Assembly (NCBI GenBank): GCA_900473205.1
Contig: UCLB01000009.1
Coordinates: 96,747-160,746, forward strand
Length of the DNA: 64,000 nt
Direction: 5' to 3'
Source of the DNA: Hyphomicrobiales bacterium
Lineage (GTDB): Bacteria; Pseudomonadota; Alphaproteobacteria; Rhizobiales; Rhizobiaceae
Both the position numbers and the translations under genes were made by a program. The notes under the pieces were generated by a model. That model did no database searches. It was not told the origin of the DNA and saw only the letters and a list, made by a program, of their open reading frames with translations. Of the stretch, positions 20,311 through 29,845 are shown piece by piece. The stretch's first letter is position 1, and every line of letters starts with the position of its first letter.

Positions 20311-21123
20311 CTAACCGCTTCCTGTCGTTGTAGCATGAATGCGCAAAAGCTCGTCATAAGCGGATGGATTGCTGGCGAGAACCGGGCTGCCGAGCATCAA
20401 CTCTTCACCGTCGCAACGAAACGGCATGTACTGCCCACCCGCCTGCTCGACCAGGCAGAACCCCGCCATGCAATCCCAGGCCCGCATATGCGGCTCGTAA
20501 TAACCGACCAGACGGCCAGCCGCGACATAGGCCAGCATCAGCGCGCCGGAACCGTTACGAATGAAATTGCCGCCGATGGACAGCAGCGAAGCAATGATGG
20601 CGCCCACCCGGTCCGGCGTTACGTAATTGTTGCTGCCAATGCCCGTCAGCGCGTTCTGGATGTTGCGTGCGGGATCAAGCCGAAGCGGCTTGCCATTGAG
20701 GGTCGCACCGAAGCCTTCGGCAGAGGCGTATAGTTCGTCTTCACACGGCACCTTGATGACGCCGACGACGGGAATGCCGTCATGAAGCACGGCGATGGAC
20801 ACGCACCATGTCGGCATGCCGTTGACGAAAGGTGCCGTTCCGTCGATGGGGTCAACGACCCAGGTAAAGCCGGATTGTCCCTCGGTGTAACCGAACTCCT
20901 CGCCCAGAAACCCGTCTTCGGGCAGCGCTTCGGCCACGTGTTCGCGCAACAGTGTCTCGACGTTGCGGTCTGCGATGGAAACCACGTCGTGAAGATCGCG
21001 CTTGGTTTCGATTACCAGCGTCTCGCGCCTGTTGAAATAATCCAGCGCCATTGCGCCAGCTTTTTCCGCCAGAGTCTTCGCGAGGGAAAAGCGCAGTTCG
21101 ATGGCGCTTTCATGTGTCGTCAT
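20311..21123 (-). CDS. Inositol monophosphatase family phosphatase
   Basis: A protein of about 270 residues with the IMPase signatures: GEEFGYTEG (metal-binding Glu), WVVDPIDGTAPFVNGMPTW (DPIDGT) and the C-terminal WDCMAGFCLVEQAGGQY. It belongs to the histidinol-phosphatase/inositol-monophosphatase superfamily of Mg-dependent phosphatases. The ATG at 21123 has AAGGA at 8 nt; upstream in-frame ATGs at 21129 and 21144 are less well placed. It is the last gene of the ABC importer operon, 31 bp after the ATPase, suggesting that the imported solute is phosphorylated and is dephosphorylated in the cytoplasm. Confidence 0.9.
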   Translation of the reverse strand: MTTHESAIELRFSLAKTLAEKAGAMALDYFNRRETLVIETKRDLHDVVSIADRNVETLLREHVAEALPEDGFLGEEFGYTEGQSGFTWVVDPIDGTAPFVNGMPTWCVSIAVLHDGIPVVGVIKVPCEDELYASAEGFGATLNGKPLRLDPARNIQNALTGIGSNNYVTPDRVGAIIASLLSIGGNFIRNGSGALMLAYVAAGRLVGYYEPHMRAWDCMAGFCLVEQAGGQYMPFRCDGEELMLGSPVLASNPSAYDELLRIHATTTGSG

Positions 21124-21154
21124 TGTCATGTCCTTTGATTGCAAGTCCGGTGTT

Positions 21155-22216
21155 TCAGCCGTTGATCAGCGCGATACCACGATTTTTAAACCCCAGCGTG
21201 ACATCGCTCGCCGCGGGCAGGTTTGCTTCCATCGCGTGGTCTATGATGAAGAGCGTGCCGACCCCCGTCTCAACCTCGTATTCGATGTGACCGCCGAGAT
21301 AGGCGCTGTGCAGGACCCGTCCTGCAAGCCCGGTACCGCCCGCCGCGCCGATGGTGATGGAGCCGGGTCTGACGGCGAGTTTTGCAGAGCCGGGCTTTGC
21401 CCCACGGCCTTTGACGGAGTAATCGACGCCTGCCACGCGAATGAGGGCCTGCTCACCTTCTACGCCGATGACCTCGCAGGGAATGACGTTAGCCTCTCCC
21501 ATGAAGTCGGCAATGAAGGGCGATGCAGGGGCTTCGTAAAGCTCACGCGGCGCGCCTGACTGGGCAATCTCGCCATCCTTCATGACAATGATGCGGTCAG
21601 AAACGGCCAGTGCCTCATCCTGATCATGGGTGACGTAAACTGCCGTAAAGCCGAGGCGCTGTTGCAATTCACGGATTTCGGTACGGACGCGACGGCGCAG
21701 GCGTGCATCGAGGTTGGACAGTGGTTCGTCCAGCAGAAGGACCTGCGGTTCGAGCACCAGCGCACGGGCAACGGCGACACGTTGCTGCTGTCCACCGGAC
21801 AGTTCTGCCGGAAGTCGTTGGCCCATCCCTGAGAGGCCGACGAGTTTCAGGCCTTCCTCCGCCTTTTCCCGGGCGTCGTTTTTGCGAAGGCCTGAAGACT
21901 GCAAGCCATAGGCGACATTGTCGAGGGCCGTCATATGCGGAAAAAGGGCGTAGGACTGAAAAACCATCGACACGTCACGCTCATTCGCCGGTAGCATCGT
22001 CACATCCGTATCGCCGATCAGGATGCGGCCAGATGTTGGATGCTCGAGCCCCGCCAGCATGCGAAGCGTCGTGGTCTTGCCGCAGCCGGAAGGCCCCAGC
22101 AAGGTCACGAGTGTTCCCGGTTCTATAGTGAGGGACAGGTCGGGGATGGCCGTAAATGCACCGAATGTCTTGCGAACGTTTTGAAAGGTAACGGAGCCGG
22201 GTTTTACCTTGATCAT
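21155..22216 (-). CDS. ABC transporter ATP-binding protein (Fe3+/phosphonate/sugar-phosphate type)
   Basis: A 353-residue ATPase of the MalK/FbpC-like group: Walker A GPSGCGKTTTLRM, Q-loop FQSYALFPHM, signature LSGGQQQRVAVARAL, Walker B VLLLDEPLSNLD, H-loop VTHDQDEA, then a C-terminal TOBE-like regulatory domain (residues ~245-350). Its ATG at 22216 overlaps the permease stop by 4 bp. The longer open frame running to 23047 is only the antisense-free extension inside the permease gene and is not coding. It drives import through the fused permease encoded upstream. Confidence 0.93.
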   Translation of the reverse strand: MIKVKPGSVTFQNVRKTFGAFTAIPDLSLTIEPGTLVTLLGPSGCGKTTTLRMLAGLEHPTSGRILIGDTDVTMLPANERDVSMVFQSYALFPHMTALDNVAYGLQSSGLRKNDAREKAEEGLKLVGLSGMGQRLPAELSGGQQQRVAVARALVLEPQVLLLDEPLSNLDARLRRRVRTEIRELQQRLGFTAVYVTHDQDEALAVSDRIIVMKDGEIAQSGAPRELYEAPASPFIADFMGEANVIPCEVIGVEGEQALIRVAGVDYSVKGRGAKPGSAKLAVRPGSITIGAAGGTGLAGRVLHSAYLGGHIEYEVETGVGTLFIIDHAMEANLPAASDVTLGFKNRGIALING

Positions 22217-24444
22217 GCGGCTTTCTCCTGAGCGAGAGGAACAGTAGGTGCGGTGGTGACACCGGCGACGCGGTTTTCGCGTCTCAGGCGCCGTTCCCCG
22301 ACAATGAGCTGGAAGCCCGTGATAACGGTAATCATCACGACGATGAGCATGGACGAGTAAGCGATCGCCACACCATATTCTCCGTTTTCGACAAGGCCGA
22401 CGATGTAGGATGTGGCCATGTTGTATTCCGCGCTGACGAGGAAAATAACGGCGCTGATCGAGGTGATTGCCCTGACGAATGAGTAGACGAGGGCGGCCGT
22501 TATTGCTGGACGGAGAAGCGGCAGGATGACCTTGCGGATGGTGCGGAAACTGTCCGCCCGCAATGTTAGAGATGCCTCGTCGAGACTTTTGTCCAGCTGG
22601 CTCATCGCCGCGATGCCACCGCGAACGCCGACGGGCATGTTGCGGAAGACGAAGCAGGCGATGAGGATCATCGCCGATCCCGTCATCTCGATGGGAGGAA
22701 GGTTGAACGCCATGATGTAGCTGACGCCGATAACCGTGCCGGGAATGGCAAAGCTCATCATCAGCGCAAATTCGAAGACGTTTTTGCCGGTGAATTTCTG
22801 GCGGACGATAATATAGGCTGTCAGCAGCCCGACAGCAGCCGTCAGCGGGGCTGAGATCAGCGCGATTTTCATGGTCGTCCAGAACGAATTCCAGGCGACG
22901 CCCGTCCAGGCAATGCTGCCATTGTTGAAGCCGACGGAGAAGGCCCTGATGTAGTGATCCAGCGTCAGGGAGTTGTCGAGACCCCATGTTTTGACGAAGC
23001 CACCGATCAGGATCATGCCGTAGACGACGATGGTAAACAGCATCCACGGCACGACGACGGCATGCACGCCGATGGAAAGGCCACGGGGCAGGGCAATATG
23101 CGCACCGCTGTCGCCCTTGCCGGTGACCGTCGCGAAATTCTTGCCGGACAGCCAGAAACGCTGGGCCAGAAAGGCGGAAAGCGTGAAGCAGAGCAGAACC
23201 ATGGCTAGAACTGCCGCCCGGGATGGATCGTTCTGGGAGCCGACGACAGCAAAGAAGATTTCGGTCGACAGCACGCCATGGCTACCGCCGAGCACGAGTG
23301 GGTTGCCGAAATCGGCCATGCTTTCGATGAAGCCAATCAGAAATGCATTGGCAAGACCGGGTTTCATCAGCGGCAGCGAGACACGCCAGAAAGTGCGCCA
23401 GCGGTCGGCACGCAATGTCTGCGATGCTTCTTCCATCGATGGGCTGACACCTTCAACGACACCGATAAGAACGAGGAAGGAAATGGGCGTGAATGACAGG
23501 ACCTGCGCAATCCAGATGCCCGTCAGGCCGTAGAGCCATCGGCCGGGCTCGATACCAAACAGGTTCGAGAGCCCTTCGGTAACGACGCCCGCACGACCGA
23601 ACAGCAATGTGAGTGCAAGGCCTATGACGAATGGCGGCGTGATGATCGGCAAGACGGTAAGGAGGCGCAGACCTTTCTTGAAGGGAAAACGCGTGCGTGT
23701 TGCCACAAGTGCAAAGCCGAGGCCAAGCAGAGTAGAGGCGGATGCCGTCATCAGCGCGAGCGCAAGGGTGCGCCATGCCACACCGCAACGTTCTTCGCCC
23801 AGGACGCAGCCAAGGCTCCAGATGCCGGGGTCTTGCAGGTTTCGGATGAAGCCATCAGGATTGAAAGAACCGTCGAAGTCCTGCACCGAGGCGATGAACA
23901 TGCTGCCGATGGGGTAGAAGACGAAGATCGCAACGAGAAATATTAGCAGCGATATGGAGGCGACGATGAAGGCATCGCCCTTCATGACACCACGTTCTGC
24001 TAAGCCGAATGCGAAAAGCAGAACGAAAACAACTGCCATGACCACCGCACCGGCGCCCATGGAGGACTGACCGTTCGCGAGTTGTCCAAACAACGTTTCG
24101 CTGATTGTCCAGGTCCAGCCCGTAAAGCCGATGGCAAGGCCTTGAAGCGAGAGGAACAGCAGCCCCGTCATACCGATGATGGACATGAGCTGACCGCGTT
24201 TCATCGGGCCCTGTATGGTTCTTGCCAGGCACGCCGCCAGAAACATGGCGACGACACCAATGAGCCAGAGCTTGCCATGCGAGGCGATCTGCAAGAAAGC
24301 CGGTGCCGAGGTTTCGGATGACAGGAAATCCGACAGCCAGCCAAAGCCGAAAAAGCCGCGTTCAATTCTGTACCAAGGCAGAAGAATGAGGGCCGCTGCC
24401 CCGAGTGCAAGGACGATGTCCAGCCTGCGATTGCCACGTCTCAT
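22213..24444 (-). CDS. ABC transporter permease, two fused membrane modules
   Basis: A 743-residue protein with about 14 membrane helices and two BPD_transp_1 modules, so one polypeptide supplies both halves of the channel. EAA-type coupling loops are visible as EASQTLRADRWRTFWRVSLPL (residues ~340) and EASLTLRADSFRTIRKVILPLL (~630). The closest known families are the AfuB/FbpB-like fused permeases for ferric iron, 2-aminoethylphosphonate or sugar phosphates. Stop and start codons overlap with the ATPase gene. It begins 100 bp after the binding-protein gene. Confidence 0.92.
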   Translation of the reverse strand: MRRGNRRLDIVLALGAAALILLPWYRIERGFFGFGWLSDFLSSETSAPAFLQIASHGKLWLIGVVAMFLAACLARTIQGPMKRGQLMSIIGMTGLLFLSLQGLAIGFTGWTWTISETLFGQLANGQSSMGAGAVVMAVVFVLLFAFGLAERGVMKGDAFIVASISLLIFLVAIFVFYPIGSMFIASVQDFDGSFNPDGFIRNLQDPGIWSLGCVLGEERCGVAWRTLALALMTASASTLLGLGFALVATRTRFPFKKGLRLLTVLPIITPPFVIGLALTLLFGRAGVVTEGLSNLFGIEPGRWLYGLTGIWIAQVLSFTPISFLVLIGVVEGVSPSMEEASQTLRADRWRTFWRVSLPLMKPGLANAFLIGFIESMADFGNPLVLGGSHGVLSTEIFFAVVGSQNDPSRAAVLAMVLLCFTLSAFLAQRFWLSGKNFATVTGKGDSGAHIALPRGLSIGVHAVVVPWMLFTIVVYGMILIGGFVKTWGLDNSLTLDHYIRAFSVGFNNGSIAWTGVAWNSFWTTMKIALISAPLTAAVGLLTAYIIVRQKFTGKNVFEFALMMSFAIPGTVIGVSYIMAFNLPPIEMTGSAMILIACFVFRNMPVGVRGGIAAMSQLDKSLDEASLTLRADSFRTIRKVILPLLRPAITAALVYSFVRAITSISAVIFLVSAEYNMATSYIVGLVENGEYGVAIAYSSMLIVVMITVITGFQLIVGERRLRRENRVAGVTTAPTVPLAQEKAA

Positions 24445-24544
24445 GGCTTACCTCGCTTGTTTCAAGATAGAAGAATGGGATGCAACGGGCACCGGAGAAA
24501 TGGACCGGCGGTGCGGAGCCCCGCCGGTCCAGACACACAAGGGA

Positions 24545-25570
24545 TCAGTTGGCGACGGCGCCAACCTCGCGGTCCCAGCGCTCCAGCAACGCCTTGCGCT
24601 TGACCGGGTCGCCGTAGGTTTTGAAGTCGTAGTCGATCAGCTTGATGTCCTCGAACTTCGGTGCTTCCTTTGGCACTTCAGCCTGCTTGTTGGATGGCAG
24701 CTGAAAGGACTTGGCATCCTTCATTCTGGACTGCACATCAGGCTTCAACGCCCAGTCATACCAGACCTTGGCATTTTCCAGATTGCGCGCACCCTTGATG
24801 ATCGACATGGAGCCGATTTCGTAGCCCGTGCCTTCGCAAGGTGCGATGGACTTGACGGGGAAGCCTTCGGCAGTCTGGGCCACGGCGTCATGCATGAAGA
24901 CAATGCCCAGTGCTGTCTCGCCGCGGGCTGCGGCCTTTACCGGGGCCGAGCCCGATTTGGTATATTGCGAAATATTGGCATTCAGCTTCTTGAGATAGTC
25001 GATGGCCTGATCTTCGCCCATGATCTGCACGAGCGAGGCCAATGCTGTGTAGGCCGTGCCGGATGAGTTGGGGTTGGCAATCTGGATTTCGCCTTTCAGT
25101 TCCGGGGCAAGAAGATCGGCCCAGCACAACGGCTCCCTATACCCCTTGTCCTTGAAGATCGTCGTGTTGTAGCCCCAGCCCAGCGCGCCAGCGTAAACGC
25201 CGACTGTGCGGTAACCGGTGCTTTCGGCCTGCTTCTTGGCCCAGTCCTGCAACTGGTCCAGCATGGGCGATTTGTATTCCATGGTCAGGTTTTCGGATGC
25301 GGCCTGCACATGCGGGTCTCCAGTGCCGGCCCACCATAGATCAGTCTTGGGATTGCGGGCTTCGGCACGAATTTTTGCGTAGGTCTCGCCGGAAGACAGG
25401 CGCACCATATTGACCTTGATGTCGTGGGATTTTTCAAAATCCCCCTTCATCTGTTCGCAAATGACCACATCGGCCGAGCAGATGAGGTTGAGTTCACCTG
25501 CTGCCTGCGCGGAAACCGCCCCGAGGGATGTCCCTGCAAAAAGTAGAGTGGAAAGAGCTGAAAGTCGCAT
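24545..25570 (-). CDS. ABC transporter periplasmic substrate-binding protein (AfuA/FbpA-like)
   Basis: A 341-residue exported protein: signal peptide MRLSALSTLLFAGTSLGAVSAQAAG, then a type II binding fold (LNLICSADVVICEQM, DLWWAGTGDPHVQAASE, ANPNSSGTAYTALASL, TKSGSAPVKAAARGE, PCEGTGYEIGSMSIIKGARN). An AGGAGGAT site precedes the ATG at 25570; the longer frame to 25642 has no such site. The fold is shared by ferric-iron and sugar-phosphate binders; the iron-ligand tyrosine pair is not obvious, which favours an organic substrate. A paralogue lies directly upstream. Confidence 0.92.
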   Translation of the reverse strand: MRLSALSTLLFAGTSLGAVSAQAAGELNLICSADVVICEQMKGDFEKSHDIKVNMVRLSSGETYAKIRAEARNPKTDLWWAGTGDPHVQAASENLTMEYKSPMLDQLQDWAKKQAESTGYRTVGVYAGALGWGYNTTIFKDKGYREPLCWADLLAPELKGEIQIANPNSSGTAYTALASLVQIMGEDQAIDYLKKLNANISQYTKSGSAPVKAAARGETALGIVFMHDAVAQTAEGFPVKSIAPCEGTGYEIGSMSIIKGARNLENAKVWYDWALKPDVQSRMKDAKSFQLPSNKQAEVPKEAPKFEDIKLIDYDFKTYGDPVKRKALLERWDREVGAVAN

Positions 25571-25681
25571 GCGTATCCTCCTGTTGCTTGCGATGGATGT
25601 GAATGAAAGGCGCGCGTTTGCCTGCGCGGCATGGGCTTCCATGCCGCCTTTGGGTAACTGTCTGGAAAATGGTGTTCTCGG

Positions 25682-26704
25682 TTACTGCGTGGCGGTTATT
25701 TCCGCATCGAACCGCCTGAGAAGCCGACTTCGTTCGCCCGGTTGGCCGAAGGTGGCAAAGTCGTAATCGACCATCTTGATCAGCGATATGTCAGGTGCCG
25801 CAGGCGGAAGCGGTGCCTTGGCATTCGAGGGAACCTGGTTCTGGCCTGCTGCGGCACCTGTCGCCTGTCCCTCGGGGCTCAATGCAAATTCCACGAAGCT
25901 TTGCGCCGCCTCGATGTTTTTGGTGCCCTTGACGATGCTGACAGCACCGATTTCATAGCCCGTACCCTCGCAGGGAGCGACGATCACAAGCGGAAAGCCT
26001 TCTTCCTTCTGGGTCACCGCATCGTGCATGAATGAGATACCAATCAAGGTCTCGCCTTTGGCTGCCGCCTTGACTGGCGCCGAGCCGGATTTTGTGTATT
26101 CCACGACATTGCGGTTCAGCGCACCGATATAACGAAAGGCGTCGTCCTCTCCGAAAAGCTGAACCAATGTTGCGAGCATGGTAAAGGCGGTGCCGGACGA
26201 GTTTGGATTGCCCGCCTGAATAAGGCCCCTATAGGCATTATCGGAAAGATCTTTCCAGCAGGTGGGTGCTCTAAGCCCTTTCTGCGCGAGAACCTGCGCA
26301 TTATAGGCAAAGCCCAAGGCGCCCGCGTAAATGCCGGACGAGTGCTGCCCGGACATTTTGAAGAAATTTTGCGCCCAGGGCAAAATGTCGGCCTGATGTT
26401 TCGGCACGTAGACCTCAAGCAGACCTTCCGACGCTGCCTGAAGATGGGTGTCCCCAGTGCCACCCCACCAGACATCAATGGTCGGCGCTGATTTTTCCGA
26501 CCTGATCTGGTCCAGTATTTCGCCCGTGCTCTTGCGGCTGATGGAAATGGGAATGCCCGTTTTGGCTTCGAAGGATTGCTTCATCTGAACGCACCAGGCT
26601 TCGTCGGTGCCGCACAACACGTTCAGGCCGGTGTCAGCCACGCAGGGTGCCACGGCGCAAAGCCATGCCGTCATTCCCGCCGCTATAGCCAACAGTGCTT
26701 TCAA
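25682..26704 (-). CDS. Second periplasmic substrate-binding protein, paralogue
   Basis: A 340-residue exported protein closely related along its whole length to the next gene (LNVLCGTDEAWCVQMKQSF, DVWWGGTGDTHLQAASE, AGNPNSSGTAFTMLATL, TKSGSAPVKAAAKGE, PCEGTGYEIGAVSIVKGTKN). The start is taken as the TTG at 26704, which has GGGAGG 5-6 nt upstream and begins a good signal peptide (KALLAIAAGMTAWLCAVAPCVAD); a start at 26737 would add 11 charged residues in front of it. First gene of the importer operon, divergent from the two-component system. Two paralogous binders for one permease suggests a broadened substrate range or a sensing role. Confidence 0.9.
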   Translation of the reverse strand: MKALLAIAAGMTAWLCAVAPCVADTGLNVLCGTDEAWCVQMKQSFEAKTGIPISISRKSTGEILDQIRSEKSAPTIDVWWGGTGDTHLQAASEGLLEVYVPKHQADILPWAQNFFKMSGQHSSGIYAGALGFAYNAQVLAQKGLRAPTCWKDLSDNAYRGLIQAGNPNSSGTAFTMLATLVQLFGEDDAFRYIGALNRNVVEYTKSGSAPVKAAAKGETLIGISFMHDAVTQKEEGFPLVIVAPCEGTGYEIGAVSIVKGTKNIEAAQSFVEFALSPEGQATGAAAGQNQVPSNAKAPLPPAAPDISLIKMVDYDFATFGQPGERSRLLRRFDAEITATQ

Positions 26705-26912
26705 CAGAGCCTCCCTCTTGGAACCTCCCCGTTCCAATCTCCGAAGTCAGCATGTCAGATTTGCCGGTCGGCGCAATCGAAGAATGGTTACCAATTTTGC
26801 ACCGCAGTGCCGAAGAACATTACATTTATTACATATATGTCGAGGCGCATCATCAGCTAGTCTTTGAACATGGACAGGCAAAATCGTATGGTGTCACCGG
26901 GAGGACGACACA

Positions 26913-27653
26913 TTGCTGAACCAGAAGGTGCGAATTCTGATCGTTGAGGACGATCCAGATATGGCGGAGCTGATCTCCGATCTCGTGGAGGCGGAGGACT
27001 GGATACCGATCTGTGCCGGGTCAGCGGAAGAGGCGTCGGCAATATTGGCGCGGGAACAGGTTCATCTCGTGCTGGTCGATCATAATCTGCCCGGCACGTC
27101 TGGCCGGACATTTGCCCAGCGCCTGCGCTTGCAATCCGATATTGGTATCGTCATGGTCACCGCCGCTGGAAGTGCGGCTGACCGTGTTCTGGGGCTGGAA
27201 ACTGCGGCAGATGATTACGTGGTCAAACCCTTCGAGCCTATCGAACTGACGGCGCGGATGAAGGCGGTTCTACGCCGGACCATCCCTGCACTAAAGCATG
27301 ACAAGGAAACCGACAAGGATCATGCGAGGTCGTCGCTACGGCTTGGAGACTGGGCCGTCGATCTTGATGGACGGCAGGCGACATGTCTCACAGACCGCAG
27401 CCGCACGCTGACGACAGCGGAATTCGCACTGCTGGAGATCCTTGCCGCCACACCCAACCAGCCCGTCAGTCGAGCCCAGATTCTGGATCGGCTCGGCACC
27501 GAGAGTGAGCGCTATATCGACCGCAACGTCGATGTGCTTGTGCTGCGTCTGAGAAGAAAGATCGAGCTCAATCCCGACCTGCCTCGCCACATCAAGACGC
27601 GGCGCGGCAAAGGTTATGTGCTGCACACAGACGAGTCAGAGCTTTTATCGTGA
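26913..27653 (+). CDS. OmpR-family response regulator
   Basis: A 246-residue regulator: receiver domain 1-120 (VRILIVEDDPDMAELI, phosphoacceptor in LVLVDHNLPG, conserved VVKPFEPIEL) and a C-terminal winged helix (residues ~145-240) with the recognition region YIDRNVDVLVLRLRRKI. The start is TTG. It overlaps the kinase gene by 4 bp. Divergent promoter region 26705-26912 with the binding-protein operon makes it the probable regulator of the importer. Confidence 0.93.
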   Translation: MLNQKVRILIVEDDPDMAELISDLVEAEDWIPICAGSAEEASAILAREQVHLVLVDHNLPGTSGRTFAQRLRLQSDIGIVMVTAAGSAADRVLGLETAADDYVVKPFEPIELTARMKAVLRRTIPALKHDKETDKDHARSSLRLGDWAVDLDGRQATCLTDRSRTLTTAEFALLEILAATPNQPVSRAQILDRLGTESERYIDRNVDVLVLRLRRKIELNPDLPRHIKTRRGKGYVLHTDESELLS

Positions 27654-29758
27654 TCAGCCGTTCGTTTCTCTCGTCCATCGCTTTCCGCCTGCCATTTGCC
27701 ATCGTCTTCATCTGCTGTCTGGTGTTCAGCCTGTCGGCAACGGCGATCTACGGCTTGCAGCGCGCGCGCAACGAGATGGCAGCTTATGGACTGCAAGCCT
27801 TTTCCAGCCTGGCAAAAGCATCCCTGATTTCACGGCAGGTTTCCGATCTGGTATCGAGCGCGCCGTTTCTGATGAACGCTGCATCGCCCTACCGCGTGTC
27901 CAGCGAAAGTCGCGCTGTCGTTGCGCAGGTCGATGGGCTGTTGAGCATGATCGGTCGTGATGGGGAGGACCCTGTCATCCGGGGTTTTGCAAGCGGTCAG
28001 ATTGTGGAGCTGCTCAACCTCATCCACACCCAGACCCAAGAACTGGCACGGGATGCGGATGCAGCGCAGGACCACAAAGCCAAGGCCGCCGCAGCGTTGG
28101 GCGAGATCGCCACCGGCGAAGGTGTTGAAGACGCGGCATTGAGACGCCAGTTAAATGGCATCGTGCAGGCGGCGGCGACATCAGATAGTCTTTTCCAACT
28201 GGGTGAACTTCGCCGACGCTACGTTTCAGAAACCGAGATGCGGCAGAACAGGTCTGCCCCGGATGTCAGGGTTTCGTCGAAGCAGCTTTTACCCTATGAA
28301 CGGGTTTTCGAAGCGCAGACCAACTACCTCCTGGGGATGTTTGCCATTCGTGCATCGGTGTCGAAGCTCCACGATGTGTCACGTGACCTTTCGCATGCGA
28401 CCGAATCCCAAAGCGACGCCGTGGCACAAGGGTTGAATGACGACCTGCTTTCAACATCGAATGCGCTGTATCGGCTGTTGATCACCGTTGCACTGGCCTC
28501 GCTGCTGGTCCTTGTCGTGGCTGTTTTCTCTATCCACTCCGTCATGCGGGTGTCGCACGGCATCGTCTCCCTCTCCAAGGGCATGAACGCCCTTGCAAAA
28601 GGCGACAAGAATGTCGGTCCGCCGTCCTATCGCGGCAACGAGACCGAGCTCATCAGGCTTCTGGATGCGTTCAAGGCTTTCAACGACAGCGTAGAGCGCG
28701 TCACGCGCTTGCGTCGCACCGCTGAAGCTGCGGCGCGGACGATACGGTCGACGTTTCGCAACATGAATGAGGGTATCGCGCTGTTCGACGCCGCAGGGGA
28801 CCCGATCACGATGAACCGTCGCGTCATCGATCTCATTGGAAAATCTGCCGCATCAAGAAAGTCGCCACTGCGAAAATTCGCGCAGGCCATTCCTGAAATC
28901 GATCCAGACCTGTTGCCATGCCACACACATGCAGGAACGTTGCAGGAGCGGGCGGTCGTTCGCCACCGCGCAGCGGACCAGCAGGTTATCGAGATTTCGC
29001 TGTCACGCCAGCCAGACAGGGGCATCGTGCTTCTGGCGCGGGATGTGACGGCCATGGACCGTCAGGAAGCTGAGGCGTCCAAAGCGCAGCGCCTTGATGG
29101 CATCATGCGCATGACGCATCAGGTCAGTCATGAGGTCGGCAACATGATCGGCATCATCACCGGTAGCCTTGGGCTTCTGGAGCGGGAAGCTGGCTTCAAC
29201 GACCGTCAGAAACGTCACCTTGCGCGTATCCGCAAGGCGGCAGACCGTGGGCGTGCGCTTGCCAGCAGCATGCTCTCCGTCGGCAGTCAGCATCCTATTC
29301 ACCCCGGTTCGATGGACGTTGCCAGTCTGTTGCGGACAATGGCGGATATTCTGGAAATCGCCGTCGGGGCGAAATGCCACGTCAAGCTCGACCTTGAGGA
29401 GGGTCTGCCCAAGATACCTCTGGACCCGGCGCTTTTCGAACAATCCATTCTCAACCTTTGCCTCAACTCGGCAGCAGCGATGCCGCAGGGTGGGTCGATC
29501 GTCATTCGCGCCAGACGAACAGAAAATCTGTTGCTGGTGCAAGTGGATGATGACGGAACCGGCATGACGCCCGAGGCGGTTGATAAGGCCTTCGAACCCT
29601 ATTTCACCACGCGTGGCGATCAGGGCGGAGCGGGTCTTGGCCTTGCCATGGTCTATGGTTTCGTTCGCCAAAGCGGTGGAGAAGCGCAGATATTTTCAAG
29701 GCATGGTGCGGGAACGACTGTACAATTATCTTTCCCTCTGAAAGCAGATGCCAAGTGA
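27650..29758 (+). CDS. Membrane sensor histidine kinase
   Basis: A 702-residue kinase. Membrane helix 1 is at ~10-32 (LPFAIVFICCLVFSLSATAIYG), then a helical periplasmic sensor of ~245 residues resembling TorS-type four-helix sensors, helix 2 (LLITVALASLLVLVVAVFSI), a HAMP-like linker, a PAS-like segment (FRNMNEGIALFDAAGDPITMNRRVIDL), a HisKA domain with the phosphorylated His in THQVSHEVGNMIGIITGSLGLL and a HATPase domain (DDDGTGMTP, FEPYFTT, GAGLGLAMVYGFVRQSGG). Partner of the adjacent response regulator. A GTG start overlaps the preceding stop. Confidence 0.92.
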   Translation: MISRSFLSSIAFRLPFAIVFICCLVFSLSATAIYGLQRARNEMAAYGLQAFSSLAKASLISRQVSDLVSSAPFLMNAASPYRVSSESRAVVAQVDGLLSMIGRDGEDPVIRGFASGQIVELLNLIHTQTQELARDADAAQDHKAKAAAALGEIATGEGVEDAALRRQLNGIVQAAATSDSLFQLGELRRRYVSETEMRQNRSAPDVRVSSKQLLPYERVFEAQTNYLLGMFAIRASVSKLHDVSRDLSHATESQSDAVAQGLNDDLLSTSNALYRLLITVALASLLVLVVAVFSIHSVMRVSHGIVSLSKGMNALAKGDKNVGPPSYRGNETELIRLLDAFKAFNDSVERVTRLRRTAEAAARTIRSTFRNMNEGIALFDAAGDPITMNRRVIDLIGKSAASRKSPLRKFAQAIPEIDPDLLPCHTHAGTLQERAVVRHRAADQQVIEISLSRQPDRGIVLLARDVTAMDRQEAEASKAQRLDGIMRMTHQVSHEVGNMIGIITGSLGLLEREAGFNDRQKRHLARIRKAADRGRALASSMLSVGSQHPIHPGSMDVASLLRTMADILEIAVGAKCHVKLDLEEGLPKIPLDPALFEQSILNLCLNSAAAMPQGGSIVIRARRTENLLLVQVDDDGTGMTPEAVDKAFEPYFTTRGDQGGAGLGLAMVYGFVRQSGGEAQIFSRHGAGTTVQLSFPLKADAK

Positions 29759-29845
29759 TATTATCTCTTACAGTTACACTGCCAAGCAAAGACAAAACCG
29801 GGGGGATAACAGGCTTCAGCAACTGACCGACTAGCGAGCCACGCT

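Noticed and set aside
22217..23047. Open frame upstream of the ABC ATPase suggesting a much longer protein
   Set aside because: It lies inside the permease gene in another frame, has Arg/His-rich unnatural composition, and the ATG at 22216 starts the conserved ATPase.
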